Notes: a model not told the origin generated them from the sequence alone. Numbered from the stretch's first letter, positions 16,901 to 24,770 are shown. The stretch is 64,000 bases of DNA from Streptomyces sp. NBC_00576 (GCF_036345175.1 NZ_CP107780.1:6386001-6450000); one strand, 5' to 3'. Translations and numbers: made by a program.

Positions 16901-17892
16901 TAGGCCGCCTGCGCCGCCGCCGAGGCCGCCATCCGCGCCGTCGCGTTCGCTGCCGCCGCCGAGGACATCGCCGTACGGGCCGCCTGGGCCGCCCGGTCCG
17001 CGGCGGCCGCCGCCCGCGACGCGGCCGCTGCCGCCCGGCCGGCCGACTCCTTGGACTCCAGCGCCTCCGCTGCCGCGTCCTGCGCGGCCTCCTTCGCCGC
17101 CTTCGTGGCCTTCTCCGCCTTGGCCGCCTCTTCCTTGGCGGTCTCGGTCAGCTCCTTGGCCCGCTTCTGCGCCGTGTCGGCCAGTACGGCCAGCTGCGCG
17201 ACGGTCAGCGTCTCCTGGTCGCGCGCGGCGGCGACCGCCCACCCGTCGTCCAGGAACTCCTGGACATCCTCGTCCGTGCCGTCCAGCGCCTGGCCCGCGA
17301 GCAGCTTCACGTTCACGCCGCCGGTGAACATCAGCTGGGAGACTTGGACCCGGTTGTCGGCGGCCCGCGCCTTGTACTGCCCCGTCTCGATGAACGCGCT
17401 CACGTCGTCGGCCGTGCCGATCAGCGCCGTATTGGCCGCCTTCTTCACGCCCGAACCGCCGAAGGCCATGATCTGCGCCACCTGGACGCGCTGGTCCTCC
17501 TCGTAGGCCGCGGTGAAGCCACCGTCCAGGAAGGCCTGCAGCTCCGTCTCACCGCCGCCCAGCGCGGTGTTGGCCGCGTCACGCACACCAGGACCGCCGA
17601 TGGCCATGATCTGCGCCACCTGGACCCTCAGGTCCTCCAACTGGACGACAGGCAGATCCACATCCATGAACGTCTGGATGTCGTCGGTCGAACCCAGTAG
17701 GGCCGCCTCGGCCGCGCGCCGGACGCCCTCATCGCCGTACTCCCACTCCATGAGAACGTCAGCTCGCGTGAATTCCGGCGCCTCGTCGGCCGCCGAGGCA
17801 GGACGCAGATCTATGCCCAGGACCATCACCAGGGCTATCAGCATCGCCACGGAGCCGCGCCATCCTGGCACGGCCCGCAATCTGATACTCAA
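13945..17892 (-). CDS. Secreted polymorphic toxin: ALF repeats, Ala-rich coiled coil, Hint domain, C-terminal toxin
   Basis: The protein has 1,315 residues. The signal peptide is residues 1-34 (hydrophobic 'SVAMLIALVMVLG', cleavage after ASA). Four ALF-type repeats of about 45 residues follow ('DLRVQVAQIMAIGGPGVRDA', 'DQRVQVAQIMAFGGSGVKKA'), then a long Ala/Lys coiled coil (about 240-600), a second ALF block (about 600-790), and more coiled coil. A Hint domain (about 1050-1201) shows 'SSFTPGTRVLMADGRTEKIE', 'TDNHPFWV' and the end 'FHTYYVVAGETPVLVHNAS'. The last 114 residues are the toxin module, with HAMRH and 'GKIITAMMPGAKRLAQW'. Its pattern suggests a BECR-fold RNase, but this is uncertain. 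Hint probably releases the toxin. The start is TTG with GGGAG upstream. The immunity gene overlaps the stop. Confidence 0.9.
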   Translation of the reverse strand: MSIRLRAVPGWRGSVAMLIALVMVLGIDLRPASAADEAPEFTRADVLMEWEYGDEGVRRAAEAALLGSTDDIQTFMDVDLPVVQLEDLRVQVAQIMAIGGPGVRDAANTALGGGETELQAFLDGGFTAAYEEDQRVQVAQIMAFGGSGVKKAANTALIGTADDVSAFIETGQYKARAADNRVQVSQLMFTGGVNVKLLAGQALDGTDEDVQEFLDDGWAVAAARDQETLTVAQLAVLADTAQKRAKELTETAKEEAAKAEKATKAAKEAAQDAAAEALESKESAGRAAAAASRAAAAADRAAQAARTAMSSAAAANATARMAASAAAQAAYAAGQAGSAASVARSAAGAAAGDATRAKQAREAAQKANTAAAGARKAAVAADQAGIAADQAATAAGAAASAGVNAAAAAAAAADAGRWAGQAGAKGDEAAAAAAKAKRLADQATRAAGVAQSNAKQAATAARQSRDAANETAAHAEAAAIAANKAADEAGKAVDAAKASTEAANEATKAANNAMTAAEQASTVVELARKADAERLAQQQDEAVLAAEEAAEAYAEKVASSQWEIGRIQELGDRTQQLLTEAAAASDLSVTADKGRQAAVNLLTSGGTWVKDAAGDALAGSDDDVAEFVRARLALAMEQDDRASVGHIAVTSEIPAQRQAALEVLDKPIGQVREWLRTRAYPGKADDDRVAVAKIAAAGGPGVKAAASKALDGTAADMAAFLETGQYKAQEDDDRVAVTQALSTGGPEVQAAAQAVLSGPASGLRPFLEIGLYKARQRDANAAAHIAEVNVLLQAAYKSAALAQKNAAEAQKAAAEARKNAAEATSWANKAKASSDQANTYAAQADKSADQAADSAADAAESARTARNAAAAAQADAQSAARSADRAQHSAAIAYGYSLDANNSAYQAGLSALAADADSAAAAKAATSAMKTAADLLVAELKAQIKEEAAQQTSKPLTDNELRAALERRLVDYRSIVLENGELKPGETILVCGGDGAGGMGCITSTTLDRLIAWYVGAEEIEECLTTKKPSCLTGLALSALKLKIFKKINCGKSSFTPGTRVLMADGRTEKIEDIRIGDQVRSTDPESGRTEAKPVQLTIGSRGQKNLVDITVTSPGGQSTGTVTATDNHPFWVTGDKGTWTDAGQLAPGDALRTDAGASAEVGATRAWATPEQRVHNLTIADFHTYYVVAGETPVLVHNASCPIGWTQDTVGDAFTDLNKGGGHAMRHLKDDGLIPNKGSVASQLDYFKKNFSQVLTSPDKTFDWKTGGTQAKAFAKKVNGRVVVIMVAKEGPYQGKIITAMMPGAKRLAQWGLL

Positions 17893-18392
17893 CGTGTTAC
17901 TCCCTCGTTCCGTTGATGTTCAGCTTGTTCGGTGTTCAAAAGATTTACGGCAGCCATTGCCTCTGGCTCGCCGGGCCCGATCTTTTAACCGCACCTTACA
18001 TTTTTCACACGCGATTCATGGACAACTCCCCCCAGCCCTTTGCCTCAAAGTGCCACCTTTGCCCATTATTTCCGACAGATCCCCCGTCTGTCCGTAACCA
18101 TTTCTTCATGAGAGTCGGTACAACCTTTTGCGAGTGTGACTGATCCCATATCGGCCCTCCAAGTCTCGCCCGATTTGCGGGAGTTCATGAAGTGGACAGC
18201 CTTGAGAGCGCAAGGTTGCATAGGCGTCACAAGCGGTTTCCGGTAGGTAATCAGGGGCCTTTTCTCTGCCGGGAGTGGGGGCTGCGCGTATCGATCTCGT
18301 ATTCCTTCACACCCGTGCGCGAAATGCGTTCCGGCCTGTCTTTCCTCATCCGGAGCAACAAGGTCAGGATTGTGATGAAGGGACGTTTTCCC
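17893..18392. other. 500 bp divergent intergenic region, unusually AT-rich
   Basis: This region separates the toxin gene (leftward) from the secreted protein gene (rightward) and must carry both promoters. Its base composition is far more AT-rich than the neighbouring genes (for example 17931-18060 and 18081-18130). The RBS of the toxin gene is seen near 17900-17905. I found no well-spaced -35/-10 pair, no gene-like frame and no tRNA. Low GC is consistent with foreign origin or a promoter region silenced by a nucleoid protein. Confidence 0.6.
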
Positions 18393-18929
18393 ATGCCGTC
18401 GAGGTCATACCGCGGGAGACTCATAGGGACGGGTCTGGCGGCTCTGGCCGCCGGTGCCCTGGCGTGGACCGCCGTGGCGGGCGGTGCCCCCGCCGAGGAG
18501 AGCACCGCGAACCGGGCGTCCGGAGCAGTGACAGCGGTGGCTGACGAGGCCCCGGGGTACGCGGTGGAGACCTTCGACTACCCGAACGCGGACAAGATCC
18601 TGGCGGAGCAGAACATCGTTCTGAAGCGTGGGGACGGGCACATCACGCTGGCCGACTGTGCGAGTGGTTCCGGGTTGTTGGAGGTCTGGGCGCGGGAGAA
18701 GACGGACCGGATCTGCTTCGCGGTGAAGGGGACGTCCGGGTGGCTGACCCTGGAGATCCCGTCGGTCTACGCCATCAAGGGCAATGACTACGCGACCGAG
18801 GTCGACATGACGGTGGGTGCGGAGGAGAAGTCCTTCGACGTGGAGAAGAACACCTGGACCGCGGTCGGTGAGAGCGCCGACGAGCAGGGCCGTGAGCACA
18901 TGCTCGTGGAGATCCGGTCGGCCAAGTAG
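18393..18929 (+). CDS. Small secreted protein of unknown function
   Basis: The 178-residue protein has a Sec signal peptide (basic SRSYRGR, then 'LIGTGLAALAAGALAWTAVAG') with cleavage near residue 35. The mature part has two cysteines about 23 residues apart (in 'ITLADCASGSG' and 'RICFAVKG'), probably a disulfide, and is predicted mostly beta. I do not recognise the family. The ATG at 18393 is preceded by AAGGGA at the right distance; ATG 18375 is possible. It lies between the toxin and the pseudoprotease in the same orientation as the latter and may be secreted with it. Confidence 0.75.
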   Translation: MPSRSYRGRLIGTGLAALAAGALAWTAVAGGAPAEESTANRASGAVTAVADEAPGYAVETFDYPNADKILAEQNIVLKRGDGHITLADCASGSGLLEVWAREKTDRICFAVKGTSGWLTLEIPSVYAIKGNDYATEVDMTVGAEEKSFDVEKNTWTAVGESADEQGREHMLVEIRSAK

Positions 18930-19033
18930 CCCCCGTCCAGCGCCTCTCACCTCTCGCTTCTCACCTCTCGCCCTTCGTTCTGCACGGCTCCGGACCGGCC
19001 GCGCAGACCTCCAGCTGCCCAAGGAATCCCGTC

Positions 19034-20203
19034 ATGCGACACACCAGACCAAAGCCTCTGTCCACGCTGGCCGCGGCCCTGCTCGCGATCCCGGTCGCAC
19101 TGGGCGCCGCGCCCACGCCCGCCTCCGCCGTCACCGGCACGCCCGCCCCCGCCGCCAACGCCACCTACGCCGCGCAGCTCGTCGTCGGCGACCATGACCG
19201 GGGCTGCTCCGGCGTCCTGGTCGCCAGGCAGTGGCTCCTCACCGCGGCCAGCTGCTTCGCGGACGACCCGGCGACGAGCATCTCGGTGCCCGCGGGCAAG
19301 CCTGCCCGCAAGACCACCGCGACCATCGGCCGCTCCGACCTGACCGGTACCGCGGGCGCGGTGCGCGAGGTCGTCGAGCTGGTCCCCAGCGCCGGCCGCG
19401 ATGTCGTCCTGGCCCGTCTGAACCTCGCGGTGACCAACGTCACCCCCATCGCCCTGGCCACCACCGCGCCCACCGCGGGCGAGGAGCTGCAGTTCGCCGG
19501 TTACGGGCGCACCGCGACCGAGTGGGCGCCGCTCAGCCTGCACACCGGCACGCTGTCCGTGGACGCCTCGACGGCCAACACGGTCACGGTCACCGGTAAG
19601 AACGGCGTGGCCGCGTGCATGGGCGACACCGGCGGACCCGTCATACGCACCGTCGGTGGCGTTCCTCAGCTGGCGGCCCTCAACAGCCGCTCCTACCAGG
19701 GTGGCTGCTTCGGCATCGACGCGGCCGAGACCCGCACCGGCGGCATCGCCACCCGTATCGACGACCTCTCCTCCTGGGTGTCGGGCTTCGTCAACGGCTT
19801 CCGCCCCCTCGCCAATGTCGGGACCCAGAGGTGCCTGGCCGTCCCCAACGCCAGCACGGCCAACGGCACCCTCCTGCTGCAGTGGAGCTGCGGCACCGGC
19901 ACCGAGCAGCAGTGGCGCCTGGAGCCTGTCGCGGGCGGTAACAACGACCGGTACCTCGTGCGGAACAACAACAGCAAGAAATGCCTCGCGATGCCCGGAG
20001 CCAGCACGGACGACGCCACCCAGGCCATCCAGTGGCCCTGCAGCACCGGCAGCGAGCAGATCTGGGTCCAGGACAGCATCGGTCGGCTGCGGAACCTGAA
20101 CAGTGACAAGTGTCTCGCTGTCCCCGGCGGCAACACCGCGATCGGCACCAAGGTCATCCAGTGGCCGTGCGGGACGGGCAACGAGCAGCGCTGGACCTGG
20201 TAG
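19034..20203 (+). CDS. Secreted trypsin-fold pseudoprotease with ricin-type lectin domain
   Basis: The 389-residue protein starts with a signal peptide (cleavage after PTPASA). Residues 45-255 match the S1 trypsin fold, but the catalytic triad is broken: 'WLLTAASCFADD' has Ser73 where trypsins have His, and 'CMGDTGGPVI' has Thr199 in place of the catalytic Ser. Asp123 ('GRDVVLARL') is kept. Residues 260-389 form a ricin B (beta-trefoil) lectin with repeated 'KCLAVPGGNTAIGTKVIQWP'-like units and QxW motifs. It is therefore likely a carbohydrate-binding pseudoprotease, not an enzyme, perhaps an inhibitor or a binding partner. It is followed by a terminator. Confidence 0.85.
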   Translation: MRHTRPKPLSTLAAALLAIPVALGAAPTPASAVTGTPAPAANATYAAQLVVGDHDRGCSGVLVARQWLLTAASCFADDPATSISVPAGKPARKTTATIGRSDLTGTAGAVREVVELVPSAGRDVVLARLNLAVTNVTPIALATTAPTAGEELQFAGYGRTATEWAPLSLHTGTLSVDASTANTVTVTGKNGVAACMGDTGGPVIRTVGGVPQLAALNSRSYQGGCFGIDAAETRTGGIATRIDDLSSWVSGFVNGFRPLANVGTQRCLAVPNASTANGTLLLQWSCGTGTEQQWRLEPVAGGNNDRYLVRNNNSKKCLAMPGASTDDATQAIQWPCSTGSEQIWVQDSIGRLRNLNSDKCLAVPGGNTAIGTKVIQWPCGTGNEQRWTW

Positions 20204-20243
20204 AACCCACACCGGAAACCCCGGGCACGCGGCTACGGCCGCC

Positions 20244-20271
20244 AGGGCGGCCTTCTTCGGGAGGCCGCCCT
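20244..20271 (+). terminator. Hairpin terminator after the pseudoprotease gene
   Basis: AGGGCGGCC (20244-20252) pairs with GGCCGCCCT (20263-20271) across a 10-base loop, followed by TCCT. It sits 41 bp after the stop. Confidence 0.7.
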
Positions 20272-20520
20272 TCCTACCGCTCGGCACTGAAGAGGACCCG
20301 AACCTTCCATATCTTGTCGAAATTCGACCGTTCCGATCTACAACCCTTGCTTAGACTCAGCAGTCCCTGTGTGTGGGCCATGGGGTTCTACGGTGTTTGC
20401 GGGTTTGCCGTGATCGCTGCTGGGCAAGCGCTCGCCGTTCCACAGGCCGACTGCTCCTGCCGTTTCCGGGGTGCGGGTGGGGGGTGGTACGTGGGCGGGC
20501 TTTCCGATGGAGGAAATCAG
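20272..20520. other. Intergenic region upstream of the acyltransferase
   Basis: Together with the terminator this forms a 317 bp gap. An AT-richer patch around 20305-20360 is the likely promoter of the downstream gene, but no convincing hexamer pair stands out. The RBS GGAGGA at 20509-20514 decides the GTG start at 20521. Confidence 0.5.
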
Positions 20521-21777
20521 GTGTCGATGCAGGGCGCGGACAGTGGGCCGCCGACGGGCGGGCGGGTCGCGGGCGGGATGCACAAGGTGATCCCCTCGCC
20601 GCGGCAGCCCCTCCCGCTCGCGACGACCGAGCAGGCGCCCGGGCCCGACGGCACGACGAAGAAGCCCACCCGGACGTCCGCGAAGCACGCCGCCATCCCG
20701 GGACGCGGCAACAGCCGGCTCTATGCCATCGACGGGCTCCGTCTGCTCGCCGCCCTCTTCGTGGCCTTCCACCACTACGCCGGAACCCGGCGGGTCGACT
20801 CGCCGGGCAACGCGATCTGGGGCCGGTCGGTGTCCGAGATCATGCCGACCTGGTTCCGGTTCTCCGCGTACGGCTGGATCGGCGTCGAGATCTTCTTCGT
20901 GATCAGCGGCTTCGTGATCTGCATGTCGTGCTGGGGCCGCACCCCGCGCCAGTTCTTCACCTCTCGCGTGATCCGGCTCTACCCGGCGTACTGGTTCGGC
21001 ATAATCTTCACCTCGGCCGCCCTGGTCGCCATGCCCGGTGTGTGGGAGCGTGGCCGCGCGCGCGAGGTGCTGATCAACTTCACGATGCTCCAGTCCGGCT
21101 CCCGCGTCGGGAACGTCGACGGCGTGTACTGGACCCTCTGGTCCGAGCTGCGCTTCTACCTCCTCTTCATGGCCGTCGTCGTGACCGGGCTGACGTACCG
21201 CAAGGTCGTGGTGTTCTGCTGCCTCTGGGGCGCCGCCTCGATGATCGCCCCGGCCGCCGGCTTCCAGCCGGCGACGCTGATCATCAACCCGGAAGGCTCC
21301 TGGTACTTCATCGCGGGCCTCGCCCTCTACCTCATGCACCGCTTCGGCCAGGACCTGTTGCTGTGGGGCATCCTCGGACTGTCGTGGATGATGGGCCAAC
21401 TGGAAATCGGGCATCGGATAGACACGATCGAACGGGTCTCCAGCTGGCGCGGAAGCGTGCTGATCTTCACCGTCTTCCTGCTGTTCATGGTCGCCGTCGC
21501 CCTCGGCTACACCGACCGCATCCGCTGGAAGTGGCTGGTCACGGCGGGCGCGATAACGTACCCGTTCTATCTGATGCACTACTTCGTCGGTACGACGATC
21601 ATCAACCGGCTGCGCGACACCATGGACCCCCGGCTCCTGGTGCTGTCCGTGATCGCCGGCTTCATGGTGCTGAGCTGGCTGGTGCACAAGTTCGTGGAAG
21701 CGCCCCTGGCGCGGCTGATGAAGCGAGGCCTGGACACGTCGTTCGCGCGGCTGCGCAACGCGTCGTCCACGCCCTGA
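20521..21777 (+). CDS. Membrane acyltransferase (acyltransferase 3 family)
   Basis: The 418-residue protein has a 60-residue cytoplasmic tail, then about ten membrane segments typical of acyltransferase 3 proteins. The signature parts are 'YAIDGLRLLAALFVAFHHYA' with the catalytic-type His pair, 'GVEIFFVISGFVI', 'RLYPAYWFGIIF' and 'YWTLWSELRFYLLFM'. Such enzymes O-acylate extracellular polysaccharides, lipids or antibiotics. Homologues ending in a KFVEAP motif are near OafA. The GTG at 20521 has RBS GGAGGA six bases upstream. No neighbour indicates the substrate; the glycosidase-like gene that follows is a possible functional link only. Confidence 0.9.
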   Translation: MSMQGADSGPPTGGRVAGGMHKVIPSPRQPLPLATTEQAPGPDGTTKKPTRTSAKHAAIPGRGNSRLYAIDGLRLLAALFVAFHHYAGTRRVDSPGNAIWGRSVSEIMPTWFRFSAYGWIGVEIFFVISGFVICMSCWGRTPRQFFTSRVIRLYPAYWFGIIFTSAALVAMPGVWERGRAREVLINFTMLQSGSRVGNVDGVYWTLWSELRFYLLFMAVVVTGLTYRKVVVFCCLWGAASMIAPAAGFQPATLIINPEGSWYFIAGLALYLMHRFGQDLLLWGILGLSWMMGQLEIGHRIDTIERVSSWRGSVLIFTVFLLFMVAVALGYTDRIRWKWLVTAGAITYPFYLMHYFVGTTIINRLRDTMDPRLLVLSVIAGFMVLSWLVHKFVEAPLARLMKRGLDTSFARLRNASSTP

Positions 21778-21920
21778 CCGGCCGACCGCCTCCTCTGCCG
21801 AAACCCTGGGCCACCCTCCTGGCCCGGGGTTTCCTCGTTCCCCCGGACCTGCCAACCTGCGTACACCTCAAGGGCGTTGACCCGCACCGGGCGCACCAGC
21901 AGAATGAGCCCGCGCGTTCA

Positions 21921-21934
21921 TGAGAGCGCTCTCA
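21921..21934. promoter_or_regulatory. LacI-type operator palindrome TGAGAGCGCTCTCA
   Basis: This is a perfect 14 bp palindrome 18 bp before the start codon at 21953. It has the central GAGCGCTC core of LacI-family operators in Streptomyces, such as the CebR site TGGGAGCGCTCCCA. A repressor bound here would block transcription or translation start of the downstream gene, implying control by a sugar. No lacI-type gene is in the window. Confidence 0.7.
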
Positions 21935-21952
21935 GTCCGGCAGAGGAGACCC

Positions 21953-23419
21953 ATGAACGGCCGCTCCGGAAGGCCCAGCGGGCCCGACAAGTCCGACCCG
22001 TCCGCCCCGTCCGACAGGCCCGGCGCGCAAGGCCCCGCGCTCAGCCGCCGTACGCTCATCGGCGCCGCCGGCCTCGGCGCGGCGGCGCTCACGGCAGCCG
22101 CCTCGGGCACAGCGGGCGCCGCCGGCTCCCTCACCGGCTCCGGGAGTTCCGGCTCCGGGAGTTCCGCGCAGCGCCGGGCCCACGCCTTCCTCGCCGCAGC
22201 CATGGACGGCTACCCCGACCACGGCGACCTCCGCCTCACCCAGAGCTACACCGACCAGGCGGGCCTGTTCAGCACGGCGTTCACCTACGACAACGCCCTC
22301 GCGATCCTCGCCCACCTCGCCACCCGCACCGAGGCGGGCCGGCGCCGGGCCGTCGCCCTCGGGGACGCCCTGCTGTACGCGCAGGCCCACGACCCGGTGT
22401 ACGACGACGGCAGGCTCCGGCAGGCCTACAACGTCGGGCCGTACGTCTTCTTCGACGGCGTCGCGCAGCCCGACGGGTTCGTGCGGGCCGACGGCACCGC
22501 CAACGTCGGCACCCAATTCGGGTTCACCGGAACCGCCGTGGGCGACATGGCCTGGGCCGGGATCGCGCTCAGCGCCCTCGCCGGCCGGACCGGGAAGCGC
22601 CGCTTCCTCGACGGTGCCGTGCGCATCGGCACCTGGATCGAGGTGAACGGCGGTACGGACCAGCCCCTCGGCGGCTACAAGTTCGGGGTCGACGGGGCGA
22701 ACGCGAAACTGCCGTTCAGCTCGACCGAGCACAACACCGACCTGGTCGCCCTCTTCGGACGGCTCGCCCTGCTCACCGGCGACCCGGTGTGGCGGCAGCG
22801 GCGGGGGAGGGCGCGGGCCTTCGTCGAGAAGATGTGGGAGCCCGACGGCAGGTTCTTCTACACGGGCACCAACGACGGGGTGACCGTCAACAAGGCGCCG
22901 GTCCCCGAGGACACCCAGACCTGGACCCACCTCGCCCTCGACTCCCGCCGCTACTCCCGTTCGCTGGACTGGGCCGCCGCCGAGCTGGCGGTCCTGGACC
23001 GGGCCGACCGTACGAACAGCACGGTGCCGGCGGGACAGTCGTACGAGGGAGTCACCTTCAGCTCCGCGAGCCTGCTGGCGAACGAGGACGCCCCCATCGC
23101 CGAGTTCCAGCCCAGGCCGGACCGTAACGGAGTCTGGTTCGAAGGGACCGCGCACCTCGCCCTCGCCCTCCGGGACCGCGCCGGACACGGCGACGAGGCA
23201 CGCGCCCACCGGCTGGTCGCCTCCATCGAGCGGGCCCAGGAACTCCTCGGCACCGGCCAGACCGTCGGCAGCCGGACCCTGCCCGAACGCGCCGGGGTCG
23301 TCTCGGCGAGCAGCCCCCTCGACACGGGCTTCGGCTTCGGCTACTACCCGTACCGCCACACGGGCGCGACCGCCTGGTACCTGCTGGCGGCGGCCCGCTC
23401 CAACCCGCTGCGTGCCTGA
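21953..23419 (+). CDS. Tat-exported six-hairpin glycosidase-like protein
   Basis: A 488-residue protein. The N-terminus has a twin-arginine signal ('LSRRTLIGAAGLGAAALTAA'). The mature protein is rich in helices and shows alpha/alpha-toroid features of glycoside hydrolases: 'YTDQAGLFSTAFTYDNALAI', 'FVEKMWEPDGRFFYTGTNDG', 'TQTWTHLAL', 'FEGTAHLALAL' and 'YYPYRHTGATAWYLLAA'. The enzyme class is not certain. The start ATG at 21953 has RBS GAGGAG seven bases upstream. The LacI-type operator at 21921-21934 fits a sugar-induced secreted glycosidase. Confidence 0.82.
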   Translation: MNGRSGRPSGPDKSDPSAPSDRPGAQGPALSRRTLIGAAGLGAAALTAAASGTAGAAGSLTGSGSSGSGSSAQRRAHAFLAAAMDGYPDHGDLRLTQSYTDQAGLFSTAFTYDNALAILAHLATRTEAGRRRAVALGDALLYAQAHDPVYDDGRLRQAYNVGPYVFFDGVAQPDGFVRADGTANVGTQFGFTGTAVGDMAWAGIALSALAGRTGKRRFLDGAVRIGTWIEVNGGTDQPLGGYKFGVDGANAKLPFSSTEHNTDLVALFGRLALLTGDPVWRQRRGRARAFVEKMWEPDGRFFYTGTNDGVTVNKAPVPEDTQTWTHLALDSRRYSRSLDWAAAELAVLDRADRTNSTVPAGQSYEGVTFSSASLLANEDAPIAEFQPRPDRNGVWFEGTAHLALALRDRAGHGDEARAHRLVASIERAQELLGTGQTVGSRTLPERAGVVSASSPLDTGFGFGYYPYRHTGATAWYLLAAARSNPLRA

Positions 23420-23614
23420 TGTGTGCCTGACGCGGTACGCGGTCCAACAATCAAGCCCGGGCCAGGACTTGGTCCGGTCCGGGCTCGGGGCAGGCCAATT
23501 TTCCGCCAAGGTGGCCTGTTCCTGGTCAAGAGGTCTACCCGCATAGAAGTCCGGCCTGCTGGCATGTGCATGTTCGCCCGGACCCCTGCCGGGCACCCTG
23601 TCGGGAGACCCCCC

Positions 23615-24151
23615 ATGTCCCGTACACCGGCCCGTACTTCGCGTACCCTCGCCACCGCCCTCTCCGCCCTCGCGCTGGCCGCCGCCGGGCTCGCCGTCAC
23701 CGCCGGCACCGCCCACGCCGCCACCTGCAGCCAGGACTATCTGCCCCTCCCCGACCCCGGTTGCCAGCCCGGCGCCCTCAACCCGGACGTCACGCAGGAC
23801 ACCATCGGCTCCACGATCTGCGTCTCCGGCTGGACGGCGACCGTGCGGCCCTCCAGCTCGTACACCACCGCGCTGAAGAAGAAGCAGATAGTGGAGTACG
23901 GCTACGACGACACCAGCACCTCCGACTACGAGGAGGATCACTTCGTCCCGCTCGAACTCGGCGGCGCCCCCAAGGACGCGCTGAACCTGTGGCCCGAGCC
24001 CCAGTACGGGGACAAGACCGCCGGCAACAAGGACACCGTCGAGAACCGTCTCAAGAAGGCCGTCTGCGCCGGGACCGTCAGTCTGTCCGACGCTCAGGAC
24101 GCCATCATCACCGACTGGACCACGGCCCTCTCCACGCTCGGCCTGAGCTGA
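23615..24151 (+). CDS. Secreted HNH-like nuclease-family protein
   Basis: The 178-residue protein has a Sec signal peptide ending at AHA (about residue 35). The mature part has the pattern 'YEEDHFVPLELGGAPKDALN' then 'NLWPEPQYG' and 'NKDTVENRLKKAVCAGTVSL'. A central D-H followed by an N-L-x-P-x stretch is what HNH/endonuclease-like folds show, so a secreted nuclease is plausible, but the family is uncharacterised. Four cysteines, in CSQD, PGCQP, ICVSGW and AVCAG, suggest two disulfides. The ATG at 23615 has RBS GGGAGA upstream. A strong terminator follows. Confidence 0.72.
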   Translation: MSRTPARTSRTLATALSALALAAAGLAVTAGTAHAATCSQDYLPLPDPGCQPGALNPDVTQDTIGSTICVSGWTATVRPSSSYTTALKKKQIVEYGYDDTSTSDYEEDHFVPLELGGAPKDALNLWPEPQYGDKTAGNKDTVENRLKKAVCAGTVSLSDAQDAIITDWTTALSTLGLS

Positions 24152-24182
24152 GCCGGGCAGATCCTCTGAGGCCTCACGGCGG

Positions 24183-24221
24183 ACGACCGCGGCCGGCGAC
24201 TGCCCCGCCGGCCGCGGTCGT
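24183..24221 (+). terminator. Perfect 16 bp stem terminator
   Basis: ACGACCGCGGCCGGCG (24183-24198) pairs perfectly with 24206-24221 over the loop ACTGCCC, followed by GTTGTC. It lies 31 bp after the stop of the nuclease-like gene. Confidence 0.85.
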
Positions 24222-24245
24222 GTTGTCTACAGACCGGGGACCGGG

Positions 24246-24752
24246 GTGCCGGTGGCGTCAAGGACGCGACCCGACAGGTCGGTCTGTGGCTGCCTCTTCG
24301 GCATGCTGGACGGACGGCTGGTGGGTCTGTACCCGCGGCTGCCGCCGGGCGAGACGACCGAGGACGGGGAAGGGGAGGGGAAGTGGGAAGTGGGAAGTGG
24401 GAAGGGGAAGGGGGAAGGGGGAAGGGGGAAGGGGGAAGGGGAGGAGGAACGGGGCGTCGGCGGCGCGCTCGTCGTGGTGTCACCGGCCGCGCCCCTGAGG
24501 GACGGCTTCCACCGTCAGATCGTGGTCACCGCGCTGGCGTTCCTGGACCACGGTCGCCGCCTCGACCGGACGGCGGCTACCCTGTTCACCCACCCCAACG
24601 CCATCCGCTACCGTCTCGCCCGCCTCCAGCAGCTCACCGGCGAGTCACTGACGGACGATTCTCCAGGCATGGCCTCCGGTTCACTGGGTAGCGTGCACTG
24701 GTGGTGGGCGCTGCGGACGTGGCTGGAGTCCGGCTCCGACCGCAAGTCGTAG
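24246..24752 (+). pseudogene. Remnant of a PucR/CdaR-type regulator with an internal purine repeat
   Basis: The C-terminal third is a clear PucR-type HTH: 'VVTALAFLDHGRRLDRTAAT', 'LFTHPNAIRYRLARLQQLTG'. Before it, 'FGMLDGRLVGLYPRLPPGET' resembles the middle of these regulators, but the N-terminal half is missing and the two parts are joined by a Gly/Lys/Glu low-complexity stretch encoded by the heptanucleotide repeat at 24381-24441. No good start or RBS is visible. It is probably a decayed gene, though an intact small protein cannot be excluded. Confidence 0.6.
24381..24441 (+). repeat. Purine heptanucleotide tandem repeat
   Basis: Three copies of AAGTGGG are followed by AAGGGG, four AAGGGGG and a final AAGGGG. 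One strand is purely purine apart from three T. Such a tract can slip during replication and would change the frame of the regulator remnant it sits in. Confidence 0.85.
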
Positions 24753-24770
24753 GGTGTTATGCAGAAGAGA

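Noticed and set aside
15955..17700. A 581-codon Gly/Arg-rich frame on the plus strand
   Set aside because: It mirrors the alanine codons of the toxin coiled coil on the other strand and has no start with an RBS.
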